Assembly (NCBI RefSeq): GCF_028649395.1
Contig: NZ_JAQSUW010000014.1
Coordinates: 728,315 to 792,314, forward strand
Direction of reading: 5' to 3'
DNA length: 64,000 nucleotides
Origin: Pseudomonas sp. Gutcm_11s
Lineage (GTDB): Bacteria; Pseudomonadota; Gammaproteobacteria; Pseudomonadales; Pseudomonadaceae
A program made the position numbers and the translations under genes. Every line of letters begins with the position of its first letter. Positions within the stretch are counted from its first letter, which is position 1. This document shows positions 44,856-53,878 of the stretch, piece after piece. A model generated the notes under the pieces. It worked only from the letters and a program-made list of their open reading frames with translations, was not told where the DNA came from and searched no databases.

Positions 44856-45629
44856 TCAGCCGGCGAACAGGCGGATGCCCCTCGGCTGCGCCAGTGCCGC
44901 CGAGGGGCTCATGCCGATGATGCTGCGAAAGGTGTGGCTGAAATGCGCCGAGTCGGTGAAGCCAGCCGCCATCGCCGCATCGGTCAGGCTCATGCCGCGT
45001 GCCACGCCGACGCTGGTGACGAACAGGCGGTGCCACTGGCGGTAGCGGCGGATGGGAATGCCGACGGTCTGGCGGAACAGCTGGGTCAGGCGCGGCACCG
45101 AGAGGCCCACCTGGTCGGCGAGGAACTCGATGGGCTGGTTGCACGCCACATCGGCCTTGATCAGCTCCACCGCGCGCACGATGCGCGGGTCGCAGGCGCC
45201 AAGGACCTGCCCCTGCGGATTGATCAGGCGCTCCAGCGCCAGCCAGACCTCCTCCGGCGAGGCGCTGGCAAGGTGCAGCTGGTCGAAGCCGGCGACCCAC
45301 TCGGCCTCGTCGTCCAGGGCGAAATGCATCTGGCCGTGCTGGCCGCGCATGCGCGGTTTCAATAGCGCGTGATCCTCGCCGAATACGTCCAGGTAGCAGA
45401 TGGCGACGCGCGAGTCGCCGGTATCCACCGTCAGCGAGAGGCCGGCGGGCAGCAGCGCGCTGCGGCAGGCCAGGGTGTCGTTGCGGCAATGGATGTGCAG
45501 CTCGTCGTCGAGGGCAACCAGCAACATCGCAGCCGCCTGGGATAGCTGCAGCGGCTCGGTGAACGGGCTGAGATAGAAGGTGCGCTTGTCCCACAGGTAG
45601 AGCAGGACCGGGGCTTGGCTGGCAGGCAT
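44856..45629 (-). CDS. AraC-family transcriptional regulator
   Basis: 257 aa from ATG 45629 (MPASQAPVLLYLWDKRTFYL); a longer reading to 45755 lacks a ribosome site and is Arg-rich and non-coding in style. The N-terminal part (residues 1-150) is a cupin-like sensor (LLVALDDELHIHCRNDTLAC, AICYLDVFGEDHAL). The C-terminal double HTH is IEFLADQVGLSVPRLTQLFR and LTDAAMAAGFTDSAHFSHTF. It is divergent from lipA with 231 bases between, so it may regulate lipase, the amine operon, or itself. It is 43 bases from the NTF2-AraC gene on the same strand. Confidence 0.82.
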   Translation of the reverse strand: MPASQAPVLLYLWDKRTFYLSPFTEPLQLSQAAAMLLVALDDELHIHCRNDTLACRSALLPAGLSLTVDTGDSRVAICYLDVFGEDHALLKPRMRGQHGQMHFALDDEAEWVAGFDQLHLASASPEEVWLALERLINPQGQVLGACDPRIVRAVELIKADVACNQPIEFLADQVGLSVPRLTQLFRQTVGIPIRRYRQWHRLFVTSVGVARGMSLTDAAMAAGFTDSAHFSHTFRSIIGMSPSAALAQPRGIRLFAG

Positions 45630-45793
45630 GGACGTGTTCCGCCCTGGTTTCTTGTTGTTCTTCTGGGGCGCAGAGGTACCACAGCGCCGGCGCAGCTGAA
45701 AAGACCATGTGCGACGGCCGTCGCAATTATTTGTACGCCGCTGGGGCGATTTCATCAGTTCTTACAAGCCGGCCCTGTGCACGAGTGATTTTA

Positions 45794-45820
45794 TGGCCGC
45801 ACCTCCGCTGCTGTGTGCGG
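45794..45820 (+). promoter_or_regulatory. Candidate sigma-54 promoter and inverted repeat before lipA
   Basis: TGGC at 45794-45797 and GC at 45807-45808 have the exact GG-10-GC spacing of sigma-54 promoters, but the -12 box reads CCGC rather than TTGC. Overlapping it is CCGCAC at 45797-45802 and GTGCGG at 45815-45820, an inverted repeat. Sigma-54 control of lipase is known in P. aeruginosa and P. alcaligenes; here the match is weak. The 231-base gap also contains the promoter of the divergent AraC gene. Confidence 0.35.
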
Positions 45821-45860
45821 AGCTACAACAACAAAAAAACGAACACACAGGTACCCCACC

Positions 45861-46799
45861 ATGAAGAAACTGCTCATCCCGGCGCTGGCCGTTCTCGGTC
45901 TGTGCGCGTCCCTCCCTGCCCTGGCCAATACCCAGGCGCAGACCAAGAACCCCATCGTCCTCGTTCCCGGCATCTTCGCCTTCGACAGCATCGCCATCGT
46001 CGATTACTGGCACCAGATCCCCAGCGCCCTGCAGAGCCAGGGCGCCAAGGTCTACGTGCCAAAGATCAACGCCTTCGACAGCTCGGCCAAGCGCGGTGAA
46101 GCACTGATTAGCCAGCTGGAACAGATTCGCGCCGCCTCCTCTGGCAGCGTGAAGAAGTTCAACCTGATCGGCCACAGCCAGGGCGGCATTACCGCTCGCT
46201 ACGTGATGAATACCCGCCCCGATCTGGTGGCGTCGGTGACTACCCTGAACTCGCCGCACAAGGGCTCGCCGCTGGCCGACCTGGTCAGCGGCGTGGCGCC
46301 GGCCAGCAGCCTGCAGGGCGTGGCCTTCAGCGTGTTCGCCAATGCCGTGGGTGACCTGGTCAACCTGCTGTCGAACAACAAGAAGAGCCAGTCGGACGTG
46401 CGCGCCATGCTCGCCGAGTTCAACAAGCCGGGCGCCACGGCCAACAACCAGCGCTTCCCCACCGGCGTGCCGACCAGCTCCTGCGGCGAAGGCCCGGAGA
46501 CCGCGTCGATCAACGGCAACAGCGTGCGCATGTACTCCATGAGCGGCACTGCGCCGCTGACCAACGTGCTGGACATCTCCGACCCGCTGTTCACCATCAC
46601 CTCGCTGGCCTTCAACGAGGCCAACGATGGCGTCACCGGCCGCTGCTCCAGCCACTTCGGCAAGGTACTCAAGGACAACTACACCATGAACCACCTGGAC
46701 ATTAACAACCAGGTGCTGGGACTGGTGTCGCTGTTCGATACCAACCCGAAGACCGTCTACCAGAACCATGCGAATCGCCTGAAGAACCTGGGCCTGTAA
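45861..46799 (+). CDS. lipA: Triacylglycerol lipase LipA (family I.1/I.2)
   Basis: 312 aa with signal peptide MKKLLIPALAVLGLCASLPA (cleavage after ALA). Mature start NPIVLVPGIFAFDSIAIVDY carries the oxyanion motif. The elbow is GHSQGG with Ser106, followed by TTLNSPHKGSPLADL. Asp and His appear late (DGVTGRCSSHFGKVLKDNY and NHLDINNQ). Two cysteines (TSSCGEG and GRCSSH) form the disulfide typical of foldase-dependent lipases. It is exported by Sec and needs LipH, whose gene follows; the type II system then secretes it. GHSQGG rather than GHSHGG distinguishes it from the P. aeruginosa enzyme. Confidence 0.93.
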   Translation: MKKLLIPALAVLGLCASLPALANTQAQTKNPIVLVPGIFAFDSIAIVDYWHQIPSALQSQGAKVYVPKINAFDSSAKRGEALISQLEQIRAASSGSVKKFNLIGHSQGGITARYVMNTRPDLVASVTTLNSPHKGSPLADLVSGVAPASSLQGVAFSVFANAVGDLVNLLSNNKKSQSDVRAMLAEFNKPGATANNQRFPTGVPTSSCGEGPETASINGNSVRMYSMSGTAPLTNVLDISDPLFTITSLAFNEANDGVTGRCSSHFGKVLKDNYTMNHLDINNQVLGLVSLFDTNPKTVYQNHANRLKNLGL

Positions 46800-46806
46800 C
46801 ACGCAC

Positions 46807-46834
46807 GGGCATGGCACCCGAGCGTGCCATGCCC
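46807..46834 (+). other. Hairpin between lipA and lipH
   Basis: GGGCATGGCAC at 46807-46817 pairs perfectly with GTGCCATGCCC at 46824-46834 around a six-base loop. There is no T-run. It lies in the 52-base intergenic part, ahead of the foldase ribosome site, and could lower foldase output or stabilise the lipA message. Confidence 0.75.
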
Positions 46835-46851
46835 GCCGCGAGGAGCATCCG

Positions 46852-47877
46852 ATGTCCAATCGAATCATTCTGGCCGCGCTGGCCCTGGGCGCCGTCGTGG
46901 TCGGCAGCACCCTCGTGCTCTACCGCCCCGACCTGCCGCTAGCAGCGCAGCCATCCACCGCCCCGCAGGCCATCGTGCCGCCCGGCGATGAGCGCAGCCA
47001 GCAGGCAAGCACCCTCAACCAGCGCCTGCGCGCGACACCGTCCAGCCAGCTGAGCGATCCCGGCCCGTTGCCGCCTTCGCTGCTCGGCACCGCCCACGGC
47101 GTGGTGCTGCGCATGGACGCCCAGGGCAACCTGGTGCTGCAGGACGACCTGCTGCGCCTGTTCGACTTCTATCTGGCCGGCCGCGAAGAGGAAGGCCTGG
47201 ACAAGGTCCTGACCCGCATCCACCGCGACCTGGCCGCCCAGCTGCGAACGCCGGCGCTGGAGCAGGCGCGTGACCTGCTGAGCCGTTACGTCGACTACCG
47301 CATCGCCCTGCAGAACCTGCCCGAGGCGGATGCCAGCATGGACCCCGGCGCCCTGCGCCAGCGCCTGGACGCGCTCAACGCGGCGCGCCAGCAGTACTTC
47401 AGCGCAGAGGAATACGCCCTGTTCTTCGCCCGCGAGAACGCCGAGGACGAATACATGGTGCAGCGCCTGGGCCTGGCCCAGCAGAGTGGCCTGAGCGAGG
47501 AGCAGCGCGCCCAGGCCCTGGCCGAATTGGAGCTGCAGCTGCCCGAGGATGTGCGCACTGCGCGCGCCGAGAGCATGCGCTACGGCGAGCTGTATGCCGC
47601 TACCCAGGATATGCAGGAGAAAGGCGCCAGCGCCGAGGAAATCCGCCAGCTGCGCGAGCAATCGCTGGGCAGCGAGGCCGCCGATGCCCTGGCAGAACTG
47701 GACCAACAGCAGGCCAAGTGGCAACAGCGTCTGAGCGACTACGCGAGCGAGCGCAATCGCCTGCGCCAGTCCGGGCTCAGCGGCAGCCAGCTACAGGCCG
47801 CAGTCGAGGAGTTGCAGGCTAGTCGCTTTGACGAACTGGAGCGCCTGCGCGTGCAGGCGCTGGACGCGGAGCTGTAA
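46852..47877 (+). CDS. lipH: Lipase-specific foldase (lipase chaperone) LipH
   Basis: 341 aa. N-terminal membrane anchor (residues 4-24, IILAALALGAVVVGSTLVLY) with a Pro/Ala-rich linker, then the helical foldase domain: mini-domain with LLRLFDFYLAGREEEGLDKV near residue 100 (the R-x-x-F-D-F motif required for folding activity), followed by long helices rich in Gln/Glu/Arg. It holds LipA in the periplasm and brings it to the active form. The gene begins 52 bases after lipA; the pair is an operon, with GAGGAGC as ribosome site. Confidence 0.93.
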   Translation: MSNRIILAALALGAVVVGSTLVLYRPDLPLAAQPSTAPQAIVPPGDERSQQASTLNQRLRATPSSQLSDPGPLPPSLLGTAHGVVLRMDAQGNLVLQDDLLRLFDFYLAGREEEGLDKVLTRIHRDLAAQLRTPALEQARDLLSRYVDYRIALQNLPEADASMDPGALRQRLDALNAARQQYFSAEEYALFFARENAEDEYMVQRLGLAQQSGLSEEQRAQALAELELQLPEDVRTARAESMRYGELYAATQDMQEKGASAEEIRQLREQSLGSEAADALAELDQQQAKWQQRLSDYASERNRLRQSGLSGSQLQAAVEELQASRFDELERLRVQALDAEL

Positions 47878-47918
47878 ATGGCCACGGCTTGGCTAAGCTG
47901 TGGCCAGGAGGTGCTCCC

Positions 47919-48143
47919 ATGCAACCAGATAATAATGAAGACAACAAACCGCTGACCTTCCGCGAGATGGCGCAAAGCGTGCTGGCTGCAGCCTTCGGCG
48001 TACAGAGTGGCAAGAACCGGGCGCGCGACTTCAGCCGCGGCAAGCCGAGCCACTTCATCGCGCTCGGCGTGCTGTTCACCTCGGTATTCGTGCTGGTGCT
48101 GTTCGCCCTGGTGCGTCTAGTGCTGCACCTGGCCGGGGTCTAG
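47919..48143 (+). CDS. DUF2970 small membrane protein
   Basis: 74 aa from ATG 47919 with CAGGAGGTG upstream. An N-terminal polar part is followed by LTFREMAQSVLAAAFGVQSG and one membrane helix near the end (FIALGVLFTSVFVLVLFALV). The pattern is DUF2970, small inner-membrane proteins of unknown function. Its stop TAG overlaps, in CTAG, the stop of the convergent gene on the other strand. It may be expressed with the lipase operon but has its own strong ribosome site. Confidence 0.82.
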   Translation: MQPDNNEDNKPLTFREMAQSVLAAAFGVQSGKNRARDFSRGKPSHFIALGVLFTSVFVLVLFALVRLVLHLAGV

Positions 48144-49246
48144 TGCAGCAGGGAGTCGATGGAGCAGTTGTACTGTTTCATAGACGGATTGCGCGTGGCG
48201 CTGAAGCGGCGGAAATCCAGGCCGATGTCAGGGCGAGCGAGGCGCGCCTTCAGCTGCTTCGCCTGCCGCGCATCGACCAGGCGCAACAGGCGTGCGGTCT
48301 GGTCCTTGCCTCCGCGCTCGGCGAAATCGAGGCCGGCCGCATGGTCATGCAACATCACCAGGGCGCAGGCACCGAGAATGAAATGCCCGGTGGCCAGCAC
48401 GGAAATCTGCCCATCGATGCGCGCCTGCAGGACCTTCTGCGAGTTGTTCAGCGCCGTGTAGCGCAGCTGACGTCCCTCCTCCTGCGCGGCCTGCATGGCG
48501 CCAAAGGCCATCTCGTCGTTGGCCGACCAGATCATCTGCACATCCGGATAGCGCGGCAGCAAGGCCTTGGCCTGCTCGTAGGCACGCTGTTGGCTCCACT
48601 CGCCATATAGCAGCTGGCGTAGGCGCACCTGCGGGTGCTCGGCCAGGGCGCGATGCAGGCCCGCTTCACGCAGGGTCGCCGAGGGGGTGTTCTTCACCCC
48701 GGAGAAGGCCACCAGCTCGCTGCCCTCCGGTGCCTGCTGCATCAGCGCGGAAGCCATCAGGTAGCCGGCCTCCTCGTCGTTGGTCACCAGGCTGCCGATC
48801 CAGTTCGCGTATTTCTCCCGCGGGCCACCTACCCGCTGCTGCTGCTCTGCGGTGAGCGTGCTGTGCACGGCAAACAGGCGAATGCCACTGTCCTCGGCCA
48901 GGCGCAGGATCTCAGGCCCCAGGTACTGCTCGTTGACGAATACCAGGTAGTCCGGCTTGTTCGCCCGCTCCAGAACCGAGCGGGCGTTGCGCATCATGGT
49001 ATTGGCGTCGCGCTCGCCGTACAGCACTTCCAGCTGCAGCCCGAGGTCGCCGGCGGCATCCTGCATGTAGTGGCTGTAGTTGACCCAGAAGCGCTCGTTG
49101 GAATAGCCCGGATTGAGGAAGACCACCGAGGTGGCCTGGGCAGAGAGGCAGATGAGGCTCAGGCAGAGGAGCAGTAAGGCGCGCGGCAGCAAAGTCGTGA
49201 ATCCAGGCTCGGAAAAATCGCGGCGCATTATACAGAGCATCTTCAT
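48140..49246 (-). CDS. Orphan periplasmic sugar-type binding protein
   Basis: 368 aa if ATG 49246 is used; ATGs at 49240 and 49228 are alternatives because the ribosome site is weak. A signal peptide ends LCLSLICLSAQA. The mature protein has the type-1 periplasmic-binding fold (TSVVFLNPGYSNERFWVNYS, DYLVFVNEQYLGPEILRLAE, VQMIWSANDEMAFGAMQAAQ). Relatives are ribose/galactose-type binders and autoinducer-binding proteins. No permease or kinase gene is close, so it could feed a remote ABC transporter or be a sensor partner. Its stop codon overlaps that of DUF2970 in a CTAG. Confidence 0.78.
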   Translation of the reverse strand: MKMLCIMRRDFSEPGFTTLLPRALLLLCLSLICLSAQATSVVFLNPGYSNERFWVNYSHYMQDAAGDLGLQLEVLYGERDANTMMRNARSVLERANKPDYLVFVNEQYLGPEILRLAEDSGIRLFAVHSTLTAEQQQRVGGPREKYANWIGSLVTNDEEAGYLMASALMQQAPEGSELVAFSGVKNTPSATLREAGLHRALAEHPQVRLRQLLYGEWSQQRAYEQAKALLPRYPDVQMIWSANDEMAFGAMQAAQEEGRQLRYTALNNSQKVLQARIDGQISVLATGHFILGACALVMLHDHAAGLDFAERGGKDQTARLLRLVDARQAKQLKARLARPDIGLDFRRFSATRNPSMKQYNCSIDSLLH

Positions 49247-49279
49247 AGCCAAATGCCACCACCGGTCACGACGAGGCAT

Positions 49280-49320
49280 AAAAAAGGCCAGCGCCGGTCT
49301 CCCGCCACTGGCCTCTTTTC
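49280..49320 (-). terminator. Rho-independent terminator of the 37-codon gene
   Basis: Read on the minus strand: GAGGCCAG, a 16-base loop region, CTGGCC, then a run of seven T. It follows the small gene at 49330-49443 and lies before the binding-protein gene. Confidence 0.75.
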
Positions 49321-49329
49321 ACCTGTCGC

Positions 49330-49443
49330 CTACTGGTGACTGACCCAGAAAACTGCAGTGCTCACCGCAAGCAGGATCAGCGTGAAGATGGCCCAGGCAT
49401 CGACAACGCTGTCCTTTTCATCCGAAGTGGTGTGGTCGGTCAT
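49330..49443 (-). CDS. 37-residue membrane miniprotein
   Basis: Starts at ATG 49443 and ends TAG at 49330. The product begins MTDHTTSDEKDSVVDAWAIF and continues as a membrane helix (TLILLAVSTAVFWVSHQ). AAAGGGG is nine bases upstream, and a terminator follows, so it is a complete gene of its own. The N-terminal 15 residues are acidic and polar; the helix would cross the inner membrane. Function unknown. It is divergent from cysI; the 231-base gap between them is AT-rich around 49510-49580 and probably holds the cysI promoter. Confidence 0.7.
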   Translation of the reverse strand: MTDHTTSDEKDSVVDAWAIFTLILLAVSTAVFWVSHQ

Positions 49444-49674
49444 GGCTGCCCCTTTGTTGTGGTTATGGGTTTCACCAGAGTTAAGACCAGGCCTCGCACA
49501 GTCTCAAGGCGACTCGCTTATCTACTTTAGCTATGTACTTATATGGAAACTTCATTTTTTCGAATATTCACGACCTGATATCTTTGCCCGGCCCTGATAA
49601 AGAGCGCGTTTACCGTGCGCGCGAAAAAGCCATTTTCTGCCTGATGAAGCAGTAGCCTGACCCACAGGACCCCT

Positions 49675-51316
<1,642 letters not shown>

Positions 51317-51333
<17 letters not shown>

Positions 51334-51814
51334 GAACGGCCAGATTCTGGACGAGACCTGGCACCTGCTGCCGGCCGACGCCACCCTCGAAACCATCAGC
51401 AACAGCGACGACCTGATCGTGCCGCTGGCCCTGTGGCGCGAGCACGCTCACGCCCTCAAGGCCCGCGACGGCGGCCTGGGCGTGTGGCTGGAAGCCGGCG
51501 AGGAGATCGAGGAGATCGTCGACCAGCTGGACAGCTTCCAGGTGATCGCCCTCAACTTCCCCGCCTTCACCGACGGCCGCCACTGCTCCAGCGCCTACCT
51601 GCTGCGCAACCGCTACGGCTACAAGGGCGAGCTGCGCGCCATCGGCGATGTGCTGCGTGACCAACTGTTCTCCTACCAGCGCGTGGGCTTCGACGCCTTC
51701 GCCCTGCGGGCGGACAAGGACCCGGTCGATGCGCTGAAGGCCTTCGAGGAATTCGGCGAGGTCTACCAGGCCTCCACCGACCAGCCGCTGCCGCTGTTCC
51801 GCCGCCGCGCCTGA
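51317..51814 (+). CDS. DUF934 protein (CysI partner)
   Basis: 165 aa from ATG 51317, inside the last codons of cysI (17-base overlap, other frame), which implies tight coupling. The DUF934 pattern is seen: MQRIIKNGQILDETWHLLPA, LGVWLEAGEEIEEIVDQLDS, ALNFPAFTDGRHCSSAYLLR, and LRAIGDVLRDQLFSYQRVGF. The family is regularly next to cysI and is thought to be an accessory of sulfite reduction in bacteria that lack a typical CysJ; its exact job is unproven. Confidence 0.88.
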
Positions 51815-51826
51815 TCCGGCCCCATG

Positions 51827-51852
51827 AAAAAGCCCCGCTCTGCGGGGCTTTT
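51827..51852 (+). terminator. Bidirectional Rho-independent terminator
   Basis: Five A, GCCCCGC, TCT loop, GCGGGGC, five T, between the cysI operon and the convergent TetR gene. Confidence 0.92.
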
Positions 51853-51857
51853 TCGTT

Positions 51858-52436
51858 TCAGGCCTTCACCGAGTCCCAGGCGACTCGCCCCAGCAGCTCG
51901 CGGCACTCGGCCAGCTCGGTATGAGTGCGCCCCGCCAGCCAGTTGCGCGCGAAGTCATGGGTCGGGCCGATGACCACTGACGAGAAACAGTCCGCCGGCA
52001 TGGCCTTGAACAACCCCTGCTCGCGGTAGACGGCCAGGGCGTCGAGGATGCGCCGGTAGTGCACGCGATTGGCCTCGCGCAGCTCCTCGCCCATCTCGCC
52101 GGCCTCGACCCGCCCGCGGCTGTGCAGGATGAAGCGCGCCCAGTCCGGATTGGCCACCACCCAGTCGACGTAGCTATGCACCAGCAGGTGCACGCAGGCC
52201 TCGGCGCTGTCGGCGCTGGTAAAGCCCTCGGCCAGCATGGCCGCATACTCGGCGGTGCCGGCCAGGTACAGGGCGCCGATGATCCGCTCCTTGTTGCCGA
52301 AGTGGTGGTAGAGGCTGCCGATGCTGGCGCCCGAGCGGTCGCGGATCATCTCGATGGTGGTGGCATCCACCCCGAATTCGGTGAAGCAGGCCAACGCGGC
52401 CTGGAGGATTTCGTCCTTACGGGAACTGCGGGCCAT
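51858..52436 (-). CDS. TetR-family transcriptional regulator
   Basis: 192 aa. HTH in residues 5-55: KDEILQAALACFTEFGVDAT, then TIEMIRDRSGASIGSLYHHF. The C-terminal ligand domain (HLLVHSYVDWVVANPDWARF, ILHSRGRVEAGE) is of the YbiH/TetR_C type. It is divergent from a hotdog-fold/hydrolase pair, with a pair of palindromic sites between, so it most probably represses both itself and them. The ligand may be an acyl-CoA or fatty acid, given the neighbours; this is inference. Confidence 0.87.
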   Translation of the reverse strand: MARSSRKDEILQAALACFTEFGVDATTIEMIRDRSGASIGSLYHHFGNKERIIGALYLAGTAEYAAMLAEGFTSADSAEACVHLLVHSYVDWVVANPDWARFILHSRGRVEAGEMGEELREANRVHYRRILDALAVYREQGLFKAMPADCFSSVVIGPTHDFARNWLAGRTHTELAECRELLGRVAWDSVKA

Positions 52437-52466
52437 CAGGCCTCCTTTAATAGGCTCCAGAAAACC

Positions 52467-52492
52467 AGAATAATCTTCTAGAATTAAATTCT
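52467..52492. promoter_or_regulatory. Two abutting palindromic operators for the TetR regulator
   Basis: AGAATAATCTTCT at 52467-52479 and AGAATTAAATTCT at 52480-52492 lie end to end; both have the form AGAAT-n4-TTCT, and the second is a perfect palindrome around its central A. They begin 31 bases before the TetR start and end 59 bases before the hotdog gene start. The AT-rich composition stands out from the surroundings. Confidence 0.65.
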
Positions 52493-52550
52493 GATATTCG
52501 TATACTGCCTGGGCGCGCGCTTCTCTTCAACGATCCAGCAGGAGCACCCC

Positions 52551-52988
52551 ATGAGTCAGATGATGCAGATGTACCAACAGGTCGGCCCAGCCCAGTTCAG
52601 CACCATGATCGGCCAGGTCGCGCCCTACTTCGCCAGCATCGCCCCGCAGTTCGTCGAGCTGCGCGCGGGCTATGCCGAAGTCACTTTCCCCAAGCGCCGC
52701 GAGGTGCTCAATCACATCGGCACCGTGCATGCCATTGCCCTGTGCAACGCCGCCGAACTGGTGGCCGGCACCATGACCGACGTCTCGATCCCGGCCGGTT
52801 ACCGCTGGATTCCTCGCGGCATGACCGTGGAATACCTGGCCAAGGCCAAGGGCGATGTACGCGCCGTGGCCGATGGCAGTGCCATCGACTGGGGCCAGAC
52901 CGGCGACATCAAGGTGCCGGTAGTGGCCTATGTCGAGGATACCCCGGTGTTCCGCGCCGAGATCACCATGTACGTCAGCCAGGCCTGA
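52551..52988 (+). CDS. Hotdog-fold DUF4442/thioesterase-like protein
   Basis: 145 aa. Hotdog features: VELRAGYAEVTFPKRREVLN, HIGTVHAIALCNAAELVAGT (central helix with H-x-x-x-x-H-A), then SIPAGYRWIPRGMTVEYLAK and VPVVAYVEDTPVFRAEITMY. It resembles the DUF4442 thioesterase-like group, which may hydrolyse or bind acyl-CoA/acyl-ACP. It is probably the first gene of an operon with the hydrolase 17 bases downstream, and under TetR control via the palindromes. Confidence 0.83.
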   Translation: MSQMMQMYQQVGPAQFSTMIGQVAPYFASIAPQFVELRAGYAEVTFPKRREVLNHIGTVHAIALCNAAELVAGTMTDVSIPAGYRWIPRGMTVEYLAKAKGDVRAVADGSAIDWGQTGDIKVPVVAYVEDTPVFRAEITMYVSQA

Positions 52989-53005
52989 GCCCTTCGGAGT
53001 CGATC

Positions 53006-53860
53006 ATGACCACCCCAATTCCTCGCCCGCTGGGCAACGGCAACGGGCACACCCTCTCCAGCCACTGGTACCAGCCCCAGGGCGAAACCCGGGGAGTCGT
53101 GCTGATCGTGCCAGCCATGGGCGTCGAGCAGCGCTTCTACGCCGACTTCGCCCGCTGGCTCGCCGAGCGCGGCTATCTCGCCGTGACCTTCGACTATGTC
53201 GGCATGGGTCTGTCACGCAGCGGCTCGCTACGTAGCCTGGAGGTGGACGTGATCGGCTGGGGTCGCCACGACTGCAGCGCCATGCTCGACGCGGTCGTGG
53301 AGGCTGCCGGCGAACTGCCAGTGTTCTGGATCGGTCACAGCCTCGGCGGGCAGATCCTGCCCTTCGTGCGTGGCGGCGAGCGCATCCACCGCGCCTTCAC
53401 CATCGCCACCGGCAGTGGTTACTGGCGGGAAAACACCAAGAGCCTGCGCAACAAGGCCTGGCTGCTCTGGTACCTGATCGCACCGCTGGTGACGCCGCTG
53501 GCCGGTTACTTCCCCGGGCAACGCCTGGGCATGGTCGGCGACCTGCCGCGTGGCGTGATCCAACAGTGGCGCCGCTGGTGCCTGGACCCGGAATACGCGG
53601 TAGGCGCCGAGGGCGCGGAAGTCCGCGACGCCTACTCGGCAGTGCGCACACCCATCACTTCGCTGTCCTTCACTGACGACGAGATGATGTCTGGGCGCAA
53701 CACCGAGTCGCTGCACGGCTTCTACCGTGGCGCGCCACAGACCACGAAGCGCATTGCACCGACGGACATTGGCGTGCAGCGCATCGGCCACTTCGGCTTC
53801 TTCCGCAGCCAGTTCGCCGACTCACTATGGGCAAGGTATCTGCTGCCGGACCTGGGCTGA
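53006..53860 (+). CDS. Alpha/beta hydrolase
   Basis: 284 aa from ATG 53006 (CGGAG upstream). No signal peptide. The nucleophile elbow is WIGHSLGGQILPFV (GHSLGG) near residue 110; other landmarks are VVLIVPAMGVEQRFYADFAR and LAVTFDYVGMGLSRSGS. The acid and the His (RIGHFGFFRSQF) are near the C-terminus. It belongs to the COG4757/YtnP-like serine hydrolases often beside fatty-acid genes. It is cytoplasmic and co-transcribed with the hotdog gene; the substrate is unknown. Confidence 0.82.
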   Translation: MTTPIPRPLGNGNGHTLSSHWYQPQGETRGVVLIVPAMGVEQRFYADFARWLAERGYLAVTFDYVGMGLSRSGSLRSLEVDVIGWGRHDCSAMLDAVVEAAGELPVFWIGHSLGGQILPFVRGGERIHRAFTIATGSGYWRENTKSLRNKAWLLWYLIAPLVTPLAGYFPGQRLGMVGDLPRGVIQQWRRWCLDPEYAVGAEGAEVRDAYSAVRTPITSLSFTDDEMMSGRNTESLHGFYRGAPQTTKRIAPTDIGVQRIGHFGFFRSQFADSLWARYLLPDLG

Positions 53861-53878
53861 AACCTGGTCCGGAGGTCG

